Assembly: GCA_022402565.1 (NCBI GenBank)
Contig: JAKRSC010000028.1
Location: 186,001 to 250,000 of the forward strand
Length of the DNA: 64,000 bases
Direction of reading: 5' to 3'
Origin: Hydrotalea sp.
GTDB taxonomy: Bacteria; Bacteroidota; Bacteroidia; Chitinophagales; Chitinophagaceae
Part shown: positions 16,967 to 26,140 of the stretch, piece by piece
Numbering within the stretch: the first letter of the stretch is position 1
How the letters are laid out: each line of letters starts with the position of its first letter
Translations under genes and position numbers: made by a program
The notes under the pieces: generated by a model
Told to the model about the DNA's origin: nothing
The model's input: only the letters and a program-made list of their open reading frames with translations
Databases searched by the model: none

Positions 16967-17556
16967 ATACAGTTTTGAAATGTTCTTTGTGTTTTATTTT
17001 TATTTTTTGGGGTTGTGAGGAAGCATTTGTTCCTAAACCACGCGGGTATTTTAAAATAAATTTTCCTCAAAAGGAGTATGTAAGTTTTGATAGACCAGAC
17101 TATCCATACTCATTTGAATATCCAACTTATGCTACAGTGGTAAAAGACAGTACTTTTTTTGGAGATCCAACCGAAAATCCTTGGTGGATTAACATCGACT
17201 TTCCTCAATTCAATGGAAGAATTTATGTGAGTTATAAAACTTTGACAAGCCAACAACAGTTTACAAAAGTGCTTCAAGATGCTTTTAAGTTAACCAGCAA
17301 GCATACCACTAAAGCATATTCGATAGATGATTCATTGTTTAGAAATAATCAAGGTGTATCAGGCTTATTTTTCAAAGTAGGTGGGGAGGTAGCAACAGCG
17401 AATCAATTTTTCTTAACCGATTCTACAAAACATTTTTTAAGAGGGGCATTGTATTTTGATGCCACACCCAATGAAGATTCCCTCTCTGTGGTTAATCGCT
17501 TTTTAATGGAAGATATGCGCCATCTAATCCAAACATTTCGCTGGAAAGGGAACTAA
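16963..17556 (+). CDS. gldD: Gliding motility lipoprotein GldD
   Basis: Outer-membrane or periplasmic lipoprotein of the gliding/type IX secretion apparatus. The 197-residue protein has a signal peptide with a lipobox ending FIFWGC (Cys at about residue 18) and the family-typical VPKPRGYFKINFPQKEY segment right after it. The mature domain includes PWWINIDFPQFNGRIY. Its ATG overlaps the gldE stop (ATGA), implying translational coupling. Membership is clear; its molecular role in the apparatus is not known in detail. Confidence 0.93.
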   Translation: MNTVLKCSLCFIFIFWGCEEAFVPKPRGYFKINFPQKEYVSFDRPDYPYSFEYPTYATVVKDSTFFGDPTENPWWINIDFPQFNGRIYVSYKTLTSQQQFTKVLQDAFKLTSKHTTKAYSIDDSLFRNNQGVSGLFFKVGGEVATANQFFLTDSTKHFLRGALYFDATPNEDSLSVVNRFLMEDMRHLIQTFRWKGN

Positions 17557-17615
17557 AATGGGGACTTGGTTGTTTCTCAAGGACATACTTTAAAAGCCGT
17601 AATTTTACAAGTAAT

Positions 17616-18203
17616 ATGATCATCATAGAAAATAATCTGGTTAGTGAAGAGTTGTTAGAAGAGCAGTTTGTGTGCGATTTGAATGCATGCAAAGGAGGAT
17701 GTTGTGAAGATGGAGATGCGGGAGCTCCCTTAGATGAAAATGAAAAAATTGCTTTACAAAATGATTATGCAATCATTGAGCCTTATTTAACGGAGGAAGG
17801 TAAAGCAGTGATTGAACAACAGGGGTTGTTTGAGTTTAATGAAGATTTTGGATGGGTTACGCCAACTATAAAAGGGAAAATGTGTGCGTATGGTTATCGA
17901 AATGAGTTGGGTGTGATTACATGCGGAATAGAACAAGCCTATCGCGATGGTAAGATTAATTGGAAAAAACCCATTAGCTGTCATTTGTTTCCTGTGAAAG
18001 TGAGCAAAAGTGAGTATGATTCGGATATGCAATATGTGAACTATGAGCCAAGAGAAGATTTATGTAAAGCAGCATGTTCATTAGGAAAAAAATTAAAAGT
18101 GCCAGTCTATCAATTTTTACAAGAAGCATTGGTGCGAAAATTTGGTTCAGAGTTTTACGAGGCTTTGGAAGCAACAGCTAACTTTCAAAAGAATCCATCA
18201 TGA
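17616..18203 (+). CDS. DUF3109 family cysteine-rich protein
   Basis: A 195-residue protein of a family common in Bacteroidota and related to YkgJ-type CxxCxxxCC proteins. It shows the N-terminal cluster CDLNACKGGCCEDGDAG (about residues 20-40), further cysteines in KMCAYGYRNELGVITCG and ISCHLFPVKVS, and a C-terminal CKAACSLG. The cysteines suggest metal or iron-sulfur binding; function is unknown. It overlaps the downstream iron-sulfur protein gene by 4 bp, so the two are probably translated together. Confidence 0.88.
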   Translation: MIIIENNLVSEELLEEQFVCDLNACKGGCCEDGDAGAPLDENEKIALQNDYAIIEPYLTEEGKAVIEQQGLFEFNEDFGWVTPTIKGKMCAYGYRNELGVITCGIEQAYRDGKINWKKPISCHLFPVKVSKSEYDSDMQYVNYEPREDLCKAACSLGKKLKVPVYQFLQEALVRKFGSEFYEALEATANFQKNPS

Positions 18204-19573
18204 CAGCACAGTCAGCATCATTTATAGCAAAGGCAACTATCAAGTCGGCCGATTTGGAGCATCGAAGGAAAATTCGATTCAATATTGGCAAATACAACGC
18301 TACTGTTCCACAAGGTAAAAAGCAATTTGAAGATTTAGAGAAAGCCAGACAATTAGCCAAGCAAGCTAAATGGAAAGCTATTGAACATTTGGATCAATAC
18401 TTACTTCAGTTTGAAGAAAAAATTACATCTAAAGGAGCAGAAGTAATTTGGGCTACAGATTCAAATGAAGCACTTGAGGCCATCGGTAAAATTTGTAAAG
18501 AGGCTAACTGTAGCACTGTAGTGAAGAGTAAAAGTATGGTGACTGAAGAAATTCACCTGAATCATTACTTAGAGAAAAATGGTATTGAAAGTGTTGAAAC
18601 AGATTTGGGAGAATATATTCAACAATTAGATGGAGAGCCTCCATATCATATTGTAACACCTGCCATGCATAAAAGCAAGGAAGATGTTGCAAGATTATTT
18701 GCTCAGAAATTAGGAACACCATCAGGATTAAGTCCAGAAGAGCTAACACTTGTTGCAAGGAAAAAGCTTCGACAAAAATATTTAGATGCACAAGTTGGCA
18801 TAACAGGTGCAAATTTTATTCTTCCAGATATAGGCGGCATTGCAATTACTGAAAATGAAGGAAACGGTCGTTTGAGTTGTGCATGGCCTCCGGTTCATAT
18901 TGTGGTAGTAGGTATAGAAAAAGTGATTCCGTCGGTTCATGACTTAGCATTGTTCTGGCCGTTATTATCAACCTATGGAACAGGACAGCGTGTTACTGTG
19001 TATAACAGTGTTATAACTGGACCACGACAAGCAGGTGAAGGACATGGTCCGAGTAAGATGTATGTGATTTTATTAGACAATGGTAGGACGAATCTTTTAA
19101 AAGATCCTATCAAGCGGGAAGCATTGTATTGCATTCGTTGTGGTGCTTGTTTAAATGCTTGTCCAGTCTATAAAAATATTGGCGGCCATTCCTATGAAAC
19201 AACTTATAGCGGTCCAATTGGAAAAGTAATAACCCCGCATTTAAGGGGCATGGATGATTTCAAACATTTAAGTCAAGCTTCATCATTATGTGGTAATTGT
19301 ACAGAGGTTTGTCCAGTTAAAATTAATTTACACGAACTCTTATTAGAAAATAGGCATGAAGCTGTACAAAATGGATTGAGCTCATTAGGAGAGCGCATGG
19401 CATGGAAAATGTGGCAAACAGCAAGCTTGCATAGATCCATGATGAATGCAGGAAATGGTCGTGTAAAAAATTGGGTGGTTAATAAAGTTTTCAAAGGATG
19501 GACCACACATAGGGCTGATTTAGATTTCAGTGAAAAGACATTTAATGAATGGTGGAAAGCAAATCGCTCTTAA
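18200..19573 (+). CDS. LutB/LldF-type iron-sulfur protein (lactate utilisation family)
   Basis: Member of the LutB family, the iron-sulfur subunit of L-lactate dehydrogenase complexes. The 457-residue protein has an N-terminal LUD domain (residues 60-300, with GITGANFILPDIGGIAITEN) and two ferredoxin-type cysteine motifs, CIRCGACLNACPVY (about 311-324) and CGNCTEVCPVKI (about 364-375). LutA and LutC partners are not adjacent; instead the gene is coupled to DUF3109 upstream (4-bp overlap) and to a deacetylase-like gene 4 bp downstream. Electron transfer is likely; lactate as substrate is not established by this context. Confidence 0.88.
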   Translation: MTAQSASFIAKATIKSADLEHRRKIRFNIGKYNATVPQGKKQFEDLEKARQLAKQAKWKAIEHLDQYLLQFEEKITSKGAEVIWATDSNEALEAIGKICKEANCSTVVKSKSMVTEEIHLNHYLEKNGIESVETDLGEYIQQLDGEPPYHIVTPAMHKSKEDVARLFAQKLGTPSGLSPEELTLVARKKLRQKYLDAQVGITGANFILPDIGGIAITENEGNGRLSCAWPPVHIVVVGIEKVIPSVHDLALFWPLLSTYGTGQRVTVYNSVITGPRQAGEGHGPSKMYVILLDNGRTNLLKDPIKREALYCIRCGACLNACPVYKNIGGHSYETTYSGPIGKVITPHLRGMDDFKHLSQASSLCGNCTEVCPVKINLHELLLENRHEAVQNGLSSLGERMAWKMWQTASLHRSMMNAGNGRVKNWVVNKVFKGWTTHRADLDFSEKTFNEWWKANRS

Positions 19574-19577
19574 TACC

Positions 19578-20858
19578 ATGACTCCTTGGCTTATTTGGTC
19601 AGAAGAAGAAGGTCCAAGGGTAGTTTATGCAATTACTGAAACGCTTCGCTTGGCAGGTGTACAACAAGTTCAGTGGGCAAAACATCCGCAGGAACTCATT
19701 TCATTTGAAGGCAACACGCTTTTGTATGCAACATCGCAAGTTTTTCCATCAACTTGCTTTATCCCTTCAAGTGGATTTTTAAGTGAAACAGGCATAAAAA
19801 AATTTGAAGTGCCAGTAGGTAGTTGGCATGATTTACTCGTTTTGTTTCCAATGCAAGCCGATTGGGGTTTTGATTTATTTGCAGCAGTATTCTTTTGCTT
19901 AAGTAGGTATGAAGAATATACAGCTTCACAAAGAGATGCTTTTGGTCGATTTGATGCTAGAGCTAGTTGGGCATTTCAAAACAATGTGCTTACTCGACCA
20001 GTAGTAGATGAATGGTTGAATGAATGGCGAAATGGGTATTTATCAAACGTGAAAGTTGAAGCAGAACCGCAAATAAAATTTAATTGGAGTTACGATATTG
20101 ATGTAGCGTATGCATGGAAGGGGAAATCTTTTTTAAGGTCTGTATACGCACAACTACAGCATATTAAAGAAGTTGGAATGAAGGGGGTTTTTTCAACCAA
20201 AGATCCGCTGGATGTTTATGATGAGATACAGTCATGTTGTAGTGGCCAATTGGCAAAGCCTAGCTTCTTTTTATTAGCAGCAAAACAGTTGAATGATTTA
20301 GATAGAAATATTCAAAGACATAGTACAGCTTTTTTAAATCTTATTAAGCGATTACAAATTATTGGACAAATAGGTTGGCATGTAAGTTCGCAAGCTGCAC
20401 ATGATTATTCAATAGCGAAAGAAGAAAAAGCGTATTTAGAAAAAATAATGGGTCCAATTACAGCCACCAGAATGCATTATATCTCATTGCAAATACCAAC
20501 GACCTATCAAATGTTAGTAGAGCTTGGTATTCGAGAAGATTATTCAATGGGTTATGCCACCATGCAAGGTCTTAGAGCATCTACACATCAATCATTTTAT
20601 TGGTATGACTTGCAAAATGATTCTGCAACAGAATTGCTCATTCATCCTTTTGTTTATATGGATGCTAATGCAATTTTTGAAGAAAAGCAAGATGCAGATT
20701 CAGCAGAAGTTTTTATTCGATCGTTTATAGATCGAGCGGAGCAATTGCTTGTGCAACCTCATTTGGTATTTCACAGTCATTTTATTACAGAAGAAAAAAA
20801 ATTCAGGCAATGGCGATCATTGCATCAACGTATTTTAAGTATGAATGATCGGAATTAG
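19578..20858 (+). CDS. DUF7033/polysaccharide-deacetylase-like protein
   Basis: A 426-residue protein with an N-terminal domain seen in Bacteroidota deacetylase-like proteins (DUF7033, about residues 5-170) and a C-terminal region resembling the NodB fold, including a WSYDIDVAYAW motif like the metal-binding D-x-D of polysaccharide deacetylases. It ends with the YSMGYATMQGLRASTHQSF and LLIHPFVYMDAN segments. The ATG at 19578 is preferred, 4 bp after the LutB stop. Activity on a cell-surface polysaccharide is an inference. Confidence 0.75.
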   Translation: MTPWLIWSEEEGPRVVYAITETLRLAGVQQVQWAKHPQELISFEGNTLLYATSQVFPSTCFIPSSGFLSETGIKKFEVPVGSWHDLLVLFPMQADWGFDLFAAVFFCLSRYEEYTASQRDAFGRFDARASWAFQNNVLTRPVVDEWLNEWRNGYLSNVKVEAEPQIKFNWSYDIDVAYAWKGKSFLRSVYAQLQHIKEVGMKGVFSTKDPLDVYDEIQSCCSGQLAKPSFFLLAAKQLNDLDRNIQRHSTAFLNLIKRLQIIGQIGWHVSSQAAHDYSIAKEEKAYLEKIMGPITATRMHYISLQIPTTYQMLVELGIREDYSMGYATMQGLRASTHQSFYWYDLQNDSATELLIHPFVYMDANAIFEEKQDADSAEVFIRSFIDRAEQLLVQPHLVFHSHFITEEKKFRQWRSLHQRILSMNDRN

Positions 20859-20898
20859 TCATGATCCCTCTATCAACTAAGAGCGTTGCATTATGTAC

Positions 20899-21499
20899 GA
20901 CCCTTTCAGGGTCATTGTTATTTTCATTTGATATCACACTTTCGCATTGGCGTTTGTATTCACGCGCCATAAAATATTTGACTAGTTGTTTCGCAAAGAG
21001 AGAAATCAAAAAAGGAGGGAAAATAATTATAATCGCACCATTATCAAAGGTCATTGTATAATGTTCGACCCCTTCAGGGTCGGGGTATTAAATGATTTGT
21101 TATTCTATAAATGTGTGACCCCTTCAGGGTCATTGCTATTTTCATATGGTATCACCCTTTCGCCTTGGCGTGTGTCTTCACGCGCTAAAAAATATTTGAC
21201 TAGTTGTTTCGCAAAGAGAGAAATCAAAAAAGGAGGGAAAGTAATTATAATCGCACCATTATCAAAGGTCATTGTATAATGTTCGCCCCCTTCAGGGTCG
21301 GGCATTAAATGATTTGTTATTCTATAAATGTGTGACCCCTTCAGGTTCATTGTTAATTTCATTTGTTATTGCTCATATTCGGCCTGGCGTGTGTCTTCAC
21401 GTGCCACAAAATGTGATCATCATTACATCCTCTACGATCCCGAAGGGATCAAACATGTATAGAACTCCCAAAACGCCAATAACCGATCCCGAAGGGATC
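20899..21499. repeat. 218-bp tandem repeat block with short palindromes (no gene)
   Basis: The stretch 20859-21525 holds no supported gene. A 218-bp unit is repeated almost twice and then partially a third time: matching points include 20907/21125/21342 and 20981/21199. Each unit carries a GACCC-CTTCA-GGGTC hairpin (20899-20913, 21067-21081, 21117-21131, 21285-21299, 21334-21348, some imperfect) and a GCGTG...CACGC hairpin. Near the right end lie two GATCCC-GAA-GGGATC palindromes (21436-21450 and 21485-21499), 49 bp apart. This looks like a cluster of REP-type intergenic elements. Confidence 0.85.
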
Positions 21500-21525
21500 G
21501 CACATTTATCACAATAGATAAAAAA

Positions 21526-22419
21526 TTAAGCAGTTGCTTTTTTAAAGCTTTTATTAACTAGATAAACACCTAGAAGTGTTATCACAGTTCCAACAATAAG
21601 CTGCCAAGTAATATGTTCATCTAATACAACGGTACCAATCATAATAGCAACTATGGGATTGATATATGCATATAGAGAAGCAATGGGTGCGGGTAAATGC
21701 TTCATGGTATAAATAAAAGCCATCATAGCCAGCAAGGAGCCCATTACAATAAGATAAGCAATAGCTATCCAGGCATTGGTCGGAATTTCAGAGAAAGCAA
21801 GGTTATTCCCTTTTATGAGTGCAAGAATGGCAATCATTCCAGAACTGAACAGCATTTGCCAGCCCATTCCAAAATAAGGATTGATATTCACCTTAGATCT
21901 GCCAATCATAATAGTGCTATAGCTCCAAGATAACATAGCAATACTTGCCAATAATATTCCCCATGCAAAACCGGGTGTGTGTGATATAAAAACATGCTCA
22001 GATAAAACAGTTGCTATTCCTACTATACCCAAAAGAACTCCAACTACTGTAGCAGTATTAATTTGCTTGTTTTTGAAAATGAAGTACTCCATCACTACCA
22101 CCGAAAGAGGGTATAATGCTCCAATCAATGCAGCTAATCCACTTGGTAAATACTGTAAGCTCCAAGTACTTAAACCATTAGCCAATACAAAAGTGAAAAT
22201 GGATAAGATGAAAATTTGGAATAGTTGTTTTTGCGAAGGAAATGCCTCGCCTTTATATAAGAAAAAACCAACAAGAATTAATCCGCCTAAAAGCTGACGA
22301 ATAGCGGCAAGTTGCAAGGGTGGCATTCCCTGAATACCCCATTTCATCACCACCCAAGTACTACCCCAAATTAAGGATGTTGTTGCAAGCGCTAAATAGG
22401 CAGTATTATTGGTTTTCAA
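21526..22419 (-). CDS. EamA/DMT-family transporter
   Basis: Ten-transmembrane-segment drug/metabolite exporter of unknown substrate. The 297-residue protein has two EamA repeats: the first opens TAYLALATTSLIWGSTWVVM, and the second has GFAWGILLASIAMLSWSYST; the end is typical (GTVVLDEHITWQLIVGTVIT). The only possible start is TTG ending at 22419, because the first ATG would remove half of membrane segment 1. This TTG lies immediately after the TAA stop of purH, in the same reading frame, with no intervening base. Confidence 0.88.
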   Translation of the reverse strand: MKTNNTAYLALATTSLIWGSTWVVMKWGIQGMPPLQLAAIRQLLGGLILVGFFLYKGEAFPSQKQLFQIFILSIFTFVLANGLSTWSLQYLPSGLAALIGALYPLSVVVMEYFIFKNKQINTATVVGVLLGIVGIATVLSEHVFISHTPGFAWGILLASIAMLSWSYSTIMIGRSKVNINPYFGMGWQMLFSSGMIAILALIKGNNLAFSEIPTNAWIAIAYLIVMGSLLAMMAFIYTMKHLPAPIASLYAYINPIVAIMIGTVVLDEHITWQLIVGTVITLLGVYLVNKSFKKATA

Positions 22420-23907
22420 TTAGCCGTGTTTAAAATGACGAACACCCGTAATAACCAATGCAAGCTTGTTTTGTTGGCAATACTCAATACTATCCTGATC
22501 TCGAATTGATCCTCCAGGCTGAATGAACACTTCAATTCCCGCTGCATGTCCCATGCTCACACAATCATTGAATGGAAAGAATGCATCAGAAGCCATTACT
22601 GCACCTTGTAGATCAAATTTAAACTGACGTGCTTTTTCAATAGCCTGACGAAGTGCATCAATACGACTGGTTTGCCCACATCCTTTTCCAATTAGCTGCT
22701 TGTCTTTTACCAAAGCAATAGCATTACTTTTTAAATGCTTACAAACAATGTTTGCAAAAAGGGCGTCTTGCTTTTCCGCTTCAGAAGTATTTCTTCCTCC
22801 AGCTTCTTTCCATTCGCCAATATTTGATTCATCGGTTTGTTGCACCAAGGTCCCTTGTAAAATAGATTTTGATTGTTGCTTTGGAAGTGAAGCAGTTGGT
22901 TTTAGTTGCAGAAGGATTCTATTCTTTTTTGACTGCAAAATCTTGAGTGCTTCTTCTTCAAATGCTGGTGCTAGTAAAACTTCAAAGAAAATTTCTTGAA
23001 TTGCCGATGCAGTTGTAGCATCTATGGTGCCATTACATACAAGCACTCCACCAAAAGCACTTTCAGGATCTCCTGCTAATGCCGCATTCCAACTTTCTAA
23101 AACAGAACTTCTGGATGCAATTCCACATACATTGGTATGTTTAATAATTGCAAAGGTTGTTTCAGTAAATTCATTAATTAGTTGCCATGCTGCATCAACA
23201 TCTACTAAGTTGTTGTAGGAAAGTTCTTTACCATGAAGCTGGTTGAAAATATTTTTTAATGAACCTTCAAACCAAGCTGATTGGTGTGGATTCTCACCAT
23301 AACGAAGGGGTGTTTTTGTAATTCCAGCAAAATATTGATGAATAGCAATGTCATAATGCATTACAATTTCAAAAGCTTTTGCAGCAAAAGCCCTTCTTTG
23401 TTCTAGCGTAGTAGATGCATTTTGTGATTCAATAATTTGCAATGCCTCTGCGTAATCTGCTTTATTAGCAACTACCCACACATCAGCATGATTTTTTGCA
23501 GCTGCGCGAATCATACTAGGTCCGCCAATATCAATTTTTTCAATAATAGCTTTTTCCTCGGTTGTATTGCGAACTGTTTCTTCAAAAGGATATAAATCAA
23601 CAATCACTAGATCAATCTCTGGAATTTTATATGCTGTCATATCAGCAACATCTTCATCCAATCCTCTTCTTCCTAAGATGCCACCAAATACAAGCGGATG
23701 CAATGTTTTTACTCTTCCGCCTAAAATGGAAGGATAACCAGTAACAGATTCAACAGGTACACAAGGGATATTATTTTGTTCTAAGAAAAGTTGTGTGCCG
23801 CCAGTAGAATAAATTGTTACACCTGCGTTGTGAAGCGCTCTAGCAATTTGGTCAATTCCATCTTTATAAAAAACTGAAAGTAAAGCCGATTGAATCTTTT
23901 TTTGCAT
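22420..23907 (-). CDS. purH: Bifunctional AICAR transformylase/IMP cyclohydrolase PurH
   Basis: Catalyses the last two steps of de novo IMP synthesis. The 495-residue protein has an N-terminal MGS-like IMP cyclohydrolase domain (ALLSVFYKDGIDQIARAL, STGGTQLFLEQ, SVTGYPSILGGRVKTLHP) and a C-terminal formyltransferase domain (LRYGENPHQSAWFE, AIIKHTNVCGIA, SDAFFPFNDCV, IQPGGSIRDQDSI). The ATG ending at 23907 is chosen; the upstream open frame overlaps comEC. It lies 10 bp after the comEC stop and directly before the in-frame EamA gene. Confidence 0.95.
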   Translation of the reverse strand: MQKKIQSALLSVFYKDGIDQIARALHNAGVTIYSTGGTQLFLEQNNIPCVPVESVTGYPSILGGRVKTLHPLVFGGILGRRGLDEDVADMTAYKIPEIDLVIVDLYPFEETVRNTTEEKAIIEKIDIGGPSMIRAAAKNHADVWVVANKADYAEALQIIESQNASTTLEQRRAFAAKAFEIVMHYDIAIHQYFAGITKTPLRYGENPHQSAWFEGSLKNIFNQLHGKELSYNNLVDVDAAWQLINEFTETTFAIIKHTNVCGIASRSSVLESWNAALAGDPESAFGGVLVCNGTIDATTASAIQEIFFEVLLAPAFEEEALKILQSKKNRILLQLKPTASLPKQQSKSILQGTLVQQTDESNIGEWKEAGGRNTSEAEKQDALFANIVCKHLKSNAIALVKDKQLIGKGCGQTSRIDALRQAIEKARQFKFDLQGAVMASDAFFPFNDCVSMGHAAGIEVFIQPGGSIRDQDSIEYCQQNKLALVITGVRHFKHG

Positions 23908-23917
23908 GGGGTAGGGT

Positions 23918-25993
23918 TTACGAGGTATCTGTTGATAGTTTAATTTGAAGTGGACCATGCTTTTTTAAGTCATGGTGGCGCAAATGTAGGCTGTCTGCTG
24001 CTTTTTTCCATTTCCATAATTCCTTGGAGGACAAATTGGGTGTCCAAACAAGTGTAGCAGCCCTGTTAATTTTGAGCCAACTGTAGTTCACTTTCTTAGG
24101 AATCTTATTGACTATCAGGTAGGTTGAAGGTTCCGCCAATAAAACGTTGTTAAATGATTTCTCATCATCTATGACTAAAATTCTACAATTTCTTTCGCTC
24201 CAAGTGATATCTTTTTCTGTATTCAAAGCAATACTATTGGGGTGCGTGTTCAGCGATAAAAGAGCATTAGAACTATTGGGTGAGATGGACTTATATGGAA
24301 AAATGACACGCGATTCATTTTTGATTATCAGCCAAGCGCTAAAGTCCTTTTCTTCTGGAAAAATCCATACTTCTTTTCTTTTTAGCGATTGAGAGAATTG
24401 TAGAGTTTGAGAACATGCCCATATTATAGAAATTAAAAAGGTGTAGCGGATTATCCATTTAGATGGCTTCACCAACCAAAATGCAAGAAGCAACATACAA
24501 CTAACAATGAAAATACAGGTCTCTAATTCAATGAAAACATTCTTTTTTATAGCGAAGGGAAGTTGACTCAATAGGAATATCCATTCATTTATCCAATGTA
24601 ACCAGCCACTTAGAATTGCTCCTAAAAATACGGCAGCCGGAGTAAGCCAACTGAACAATAAAATAGCAATACATGTATATAGAATGCATGCAGCCATAGG
24701 TACAACCACTAGGTTGCTTGCCCAAAAAACAAGTGGGAATTGATGAAAATAATATAAGACTAATGGAAAGGTAAACGCTTGTGCTGACCAAGTAACAGTT
24801 GTAGTATCCCATAATAAACGCAACAGCCTATTTTCAAGATATACCAGCTTTTGAAGAATGGGTTGAAATGTACCAATACCCAAAACAGCAGAGTACGATA
24901 GTTGAAATCCAATTTCATAGATCCACCGAGGTTCAATAAGCAGCAACATGAGAGCAGATGCAGCAACAGAGTTTAAAGTTTGCGGAAGCTTCGAGAAGCT
25001 TTTTCCAATTACTAAAAAGCTACACATAGTTGCAGCTCTACAAACAGATGGTCCTGCCCCCGTTAAAAGTGTAAAGGCCCAGACCCCACTAAGTAATAAG
25101 ATTAGGTTGCAGAGTTTATTCCTGATTCGAAATAAGCCTATGATTTGATTAAGTAGTAAGTAAATAAGCCCCACGTGCAAACCACTTATAGCTATTAAGT
25201 GAATGATACCAGTAGCACTATATGCTTGCATTAAAGACGGATCAATATCGCTGCGTATGCCCAAAGTCATGGCCTGCGCAAGTGCTGAAGATGACTTTAT
25301 AGGAATAAAATTTTCTAAGACATGAACGCAGTGATTCCTGATTTTACTGAGATATACTTGTAAATTGTATTGACTGGGTTGCTTTAGTATTTTCCAATCT
25401 TTTTCGTACAAAAAAACTTGGTGGTATACCTGTTTTTTTGCCTGCCATTTTGCAAATGAAAAATTCCCAGGTGAAGCGTTATCTACAATCTTTTCTAATT
25501 TATTTTTAAATAAAATTGATGTACCCGTTTGTAATTGATTCACTTTTTCATTGTCTTTCAACCAAACCGATACCAATCCTTTCGCTTGTCTAACTGTATG
25601 ATTATTTACAGACCCAATTACTTCAACCTGAACAGTCCATCCATTTTTCTTTTTCTGTGGTTCTGTTTTCAAAATTCCTTGCCAGTGACTTGATTTATCA
25701 AGAAAGTTTGAAAGATGGTTTGTGTGATTTCTGAGATCTGTATGATAGCTTAATACAATTCCGCCTATAAACCATAGTATAGAGAAAAGTATGGGGAATA
25801 ATGAAGGAGCTAATCGTTTTCTTAACTTCCATGGAACACAATGAATGACACAAATACCTATCCAGCAGCAAACTAAAATAATAGTCAATGTCCAACCGTA
25901 TTCAATAAAAATCGGATAACAAATAATGCCAAATATGAATGGGATTAATGCTTTTAAAGCAGGAATTTGTCCAACAGAAATATGGGTAATCAC
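23918..25993 (-). CDS. comEC: ComEC/Rec2-family DNA uptake channel protein
   Basis: Inner-membrane channel for DNA uptake during natural transformation. The 691-residue protein has an N-terminal DUF4131-type region (about 30-200) and the competence domain with AISGLHVGLIYLLLNQIIGLF and GAGPSVCRAATMCSFLVIGK motifs, followed by multiple membrane segments. The C-terminal metallo-beta-lactamase domain found in long ComEC proteins is not recognisable here, the region after residue 550 being short and lacking an HxHxDH motif. It begins the probable comEC-purH-eamA operon. Confidence 0.88.
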   Translation of the reverse strand: MITHISVGQIPALKALIPFIFGIICYPIFIEYGWTLTIILVCCWIGICVIHCVPWKLRKRLAPSLFPILFSILWFIGGIVLSYHTDLRNHTNHLSNFLDKSSHWQGILKTEPQKKKNGWTVQVEVIGSVNNHTVRQAKGLVSVWLKDNEKVNQLQTGTSILFKNKLEKIVDNASPGNFSFAKWQAKKQVYHQVFLYEKDWKILKQPSQYNLQVYLSKIRNHCVHVLENFIPIKSSSALAQAMTLGIRSDIDPSLMQAYSATGIIHLIAISGLHVGLIYLLLNQIIGLFRIRNKLCNLILLLSGVWAFTLLTGAGPSVCRAATMCSFLVIGKSFSKLPQTLNSVAASALMLLLIEPRWIYEIGFQLSYSAVLGIGTFQPILQKLVYLENRLLRLLWDTTTVTWSAQAFTFPLVLYYFHQFPLVFWASNLVVVPMAACILYTCIAILLFSWLTPAAVFLGAILSGWLHWINEWIFLLSQLPFAIKKNVFIELETCIFIVSCMLLLAFWLVKPSKWIIRYTFLISIIWACSQTLQFSQSLKRKEVWIFPEEKDFSAWLIIKNESRVIFPYKSISPNSSNALLSLNTHPNSIALNTEKDITWSERNCRILVIDDEKSFNNVLLAEPSTYLIVNKIPKKVNYSWLKINRAATLVWTPNLSSKELWKWKKAADSLHLRHHDLKKHGPLQIKLSTDTS

Positions 25994-26140
25994 AGCTAAC
26001 GTTTTTAAGGTTGAACCTTAGATCTAAGATAAGAGAAATGGCTGATTACTAATTCATTCGTGCAATAACTTAACAGAAAAATGTTCGTTTTCATGTAAGT
26101 TTTATAGGAAAATTCTACCTTTCCATAAATACCCTCTGGC

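Noticed and set aside
20899-21499. Possible CRISPR array because of regularly repeated palindromes
   Set aside because: The period is 218 bp, the intervening sequence is itself repeated instead of unique, and no cas gene is nearby; better explained as tandem REP-like elements.
23908-23958. Longer purH start at 23958
   Set aside because: Would overlap the comEC end and add 17 residues absent from PurH proteins; the ATG ending at 23907 directly precedes the conserved N-terminus.
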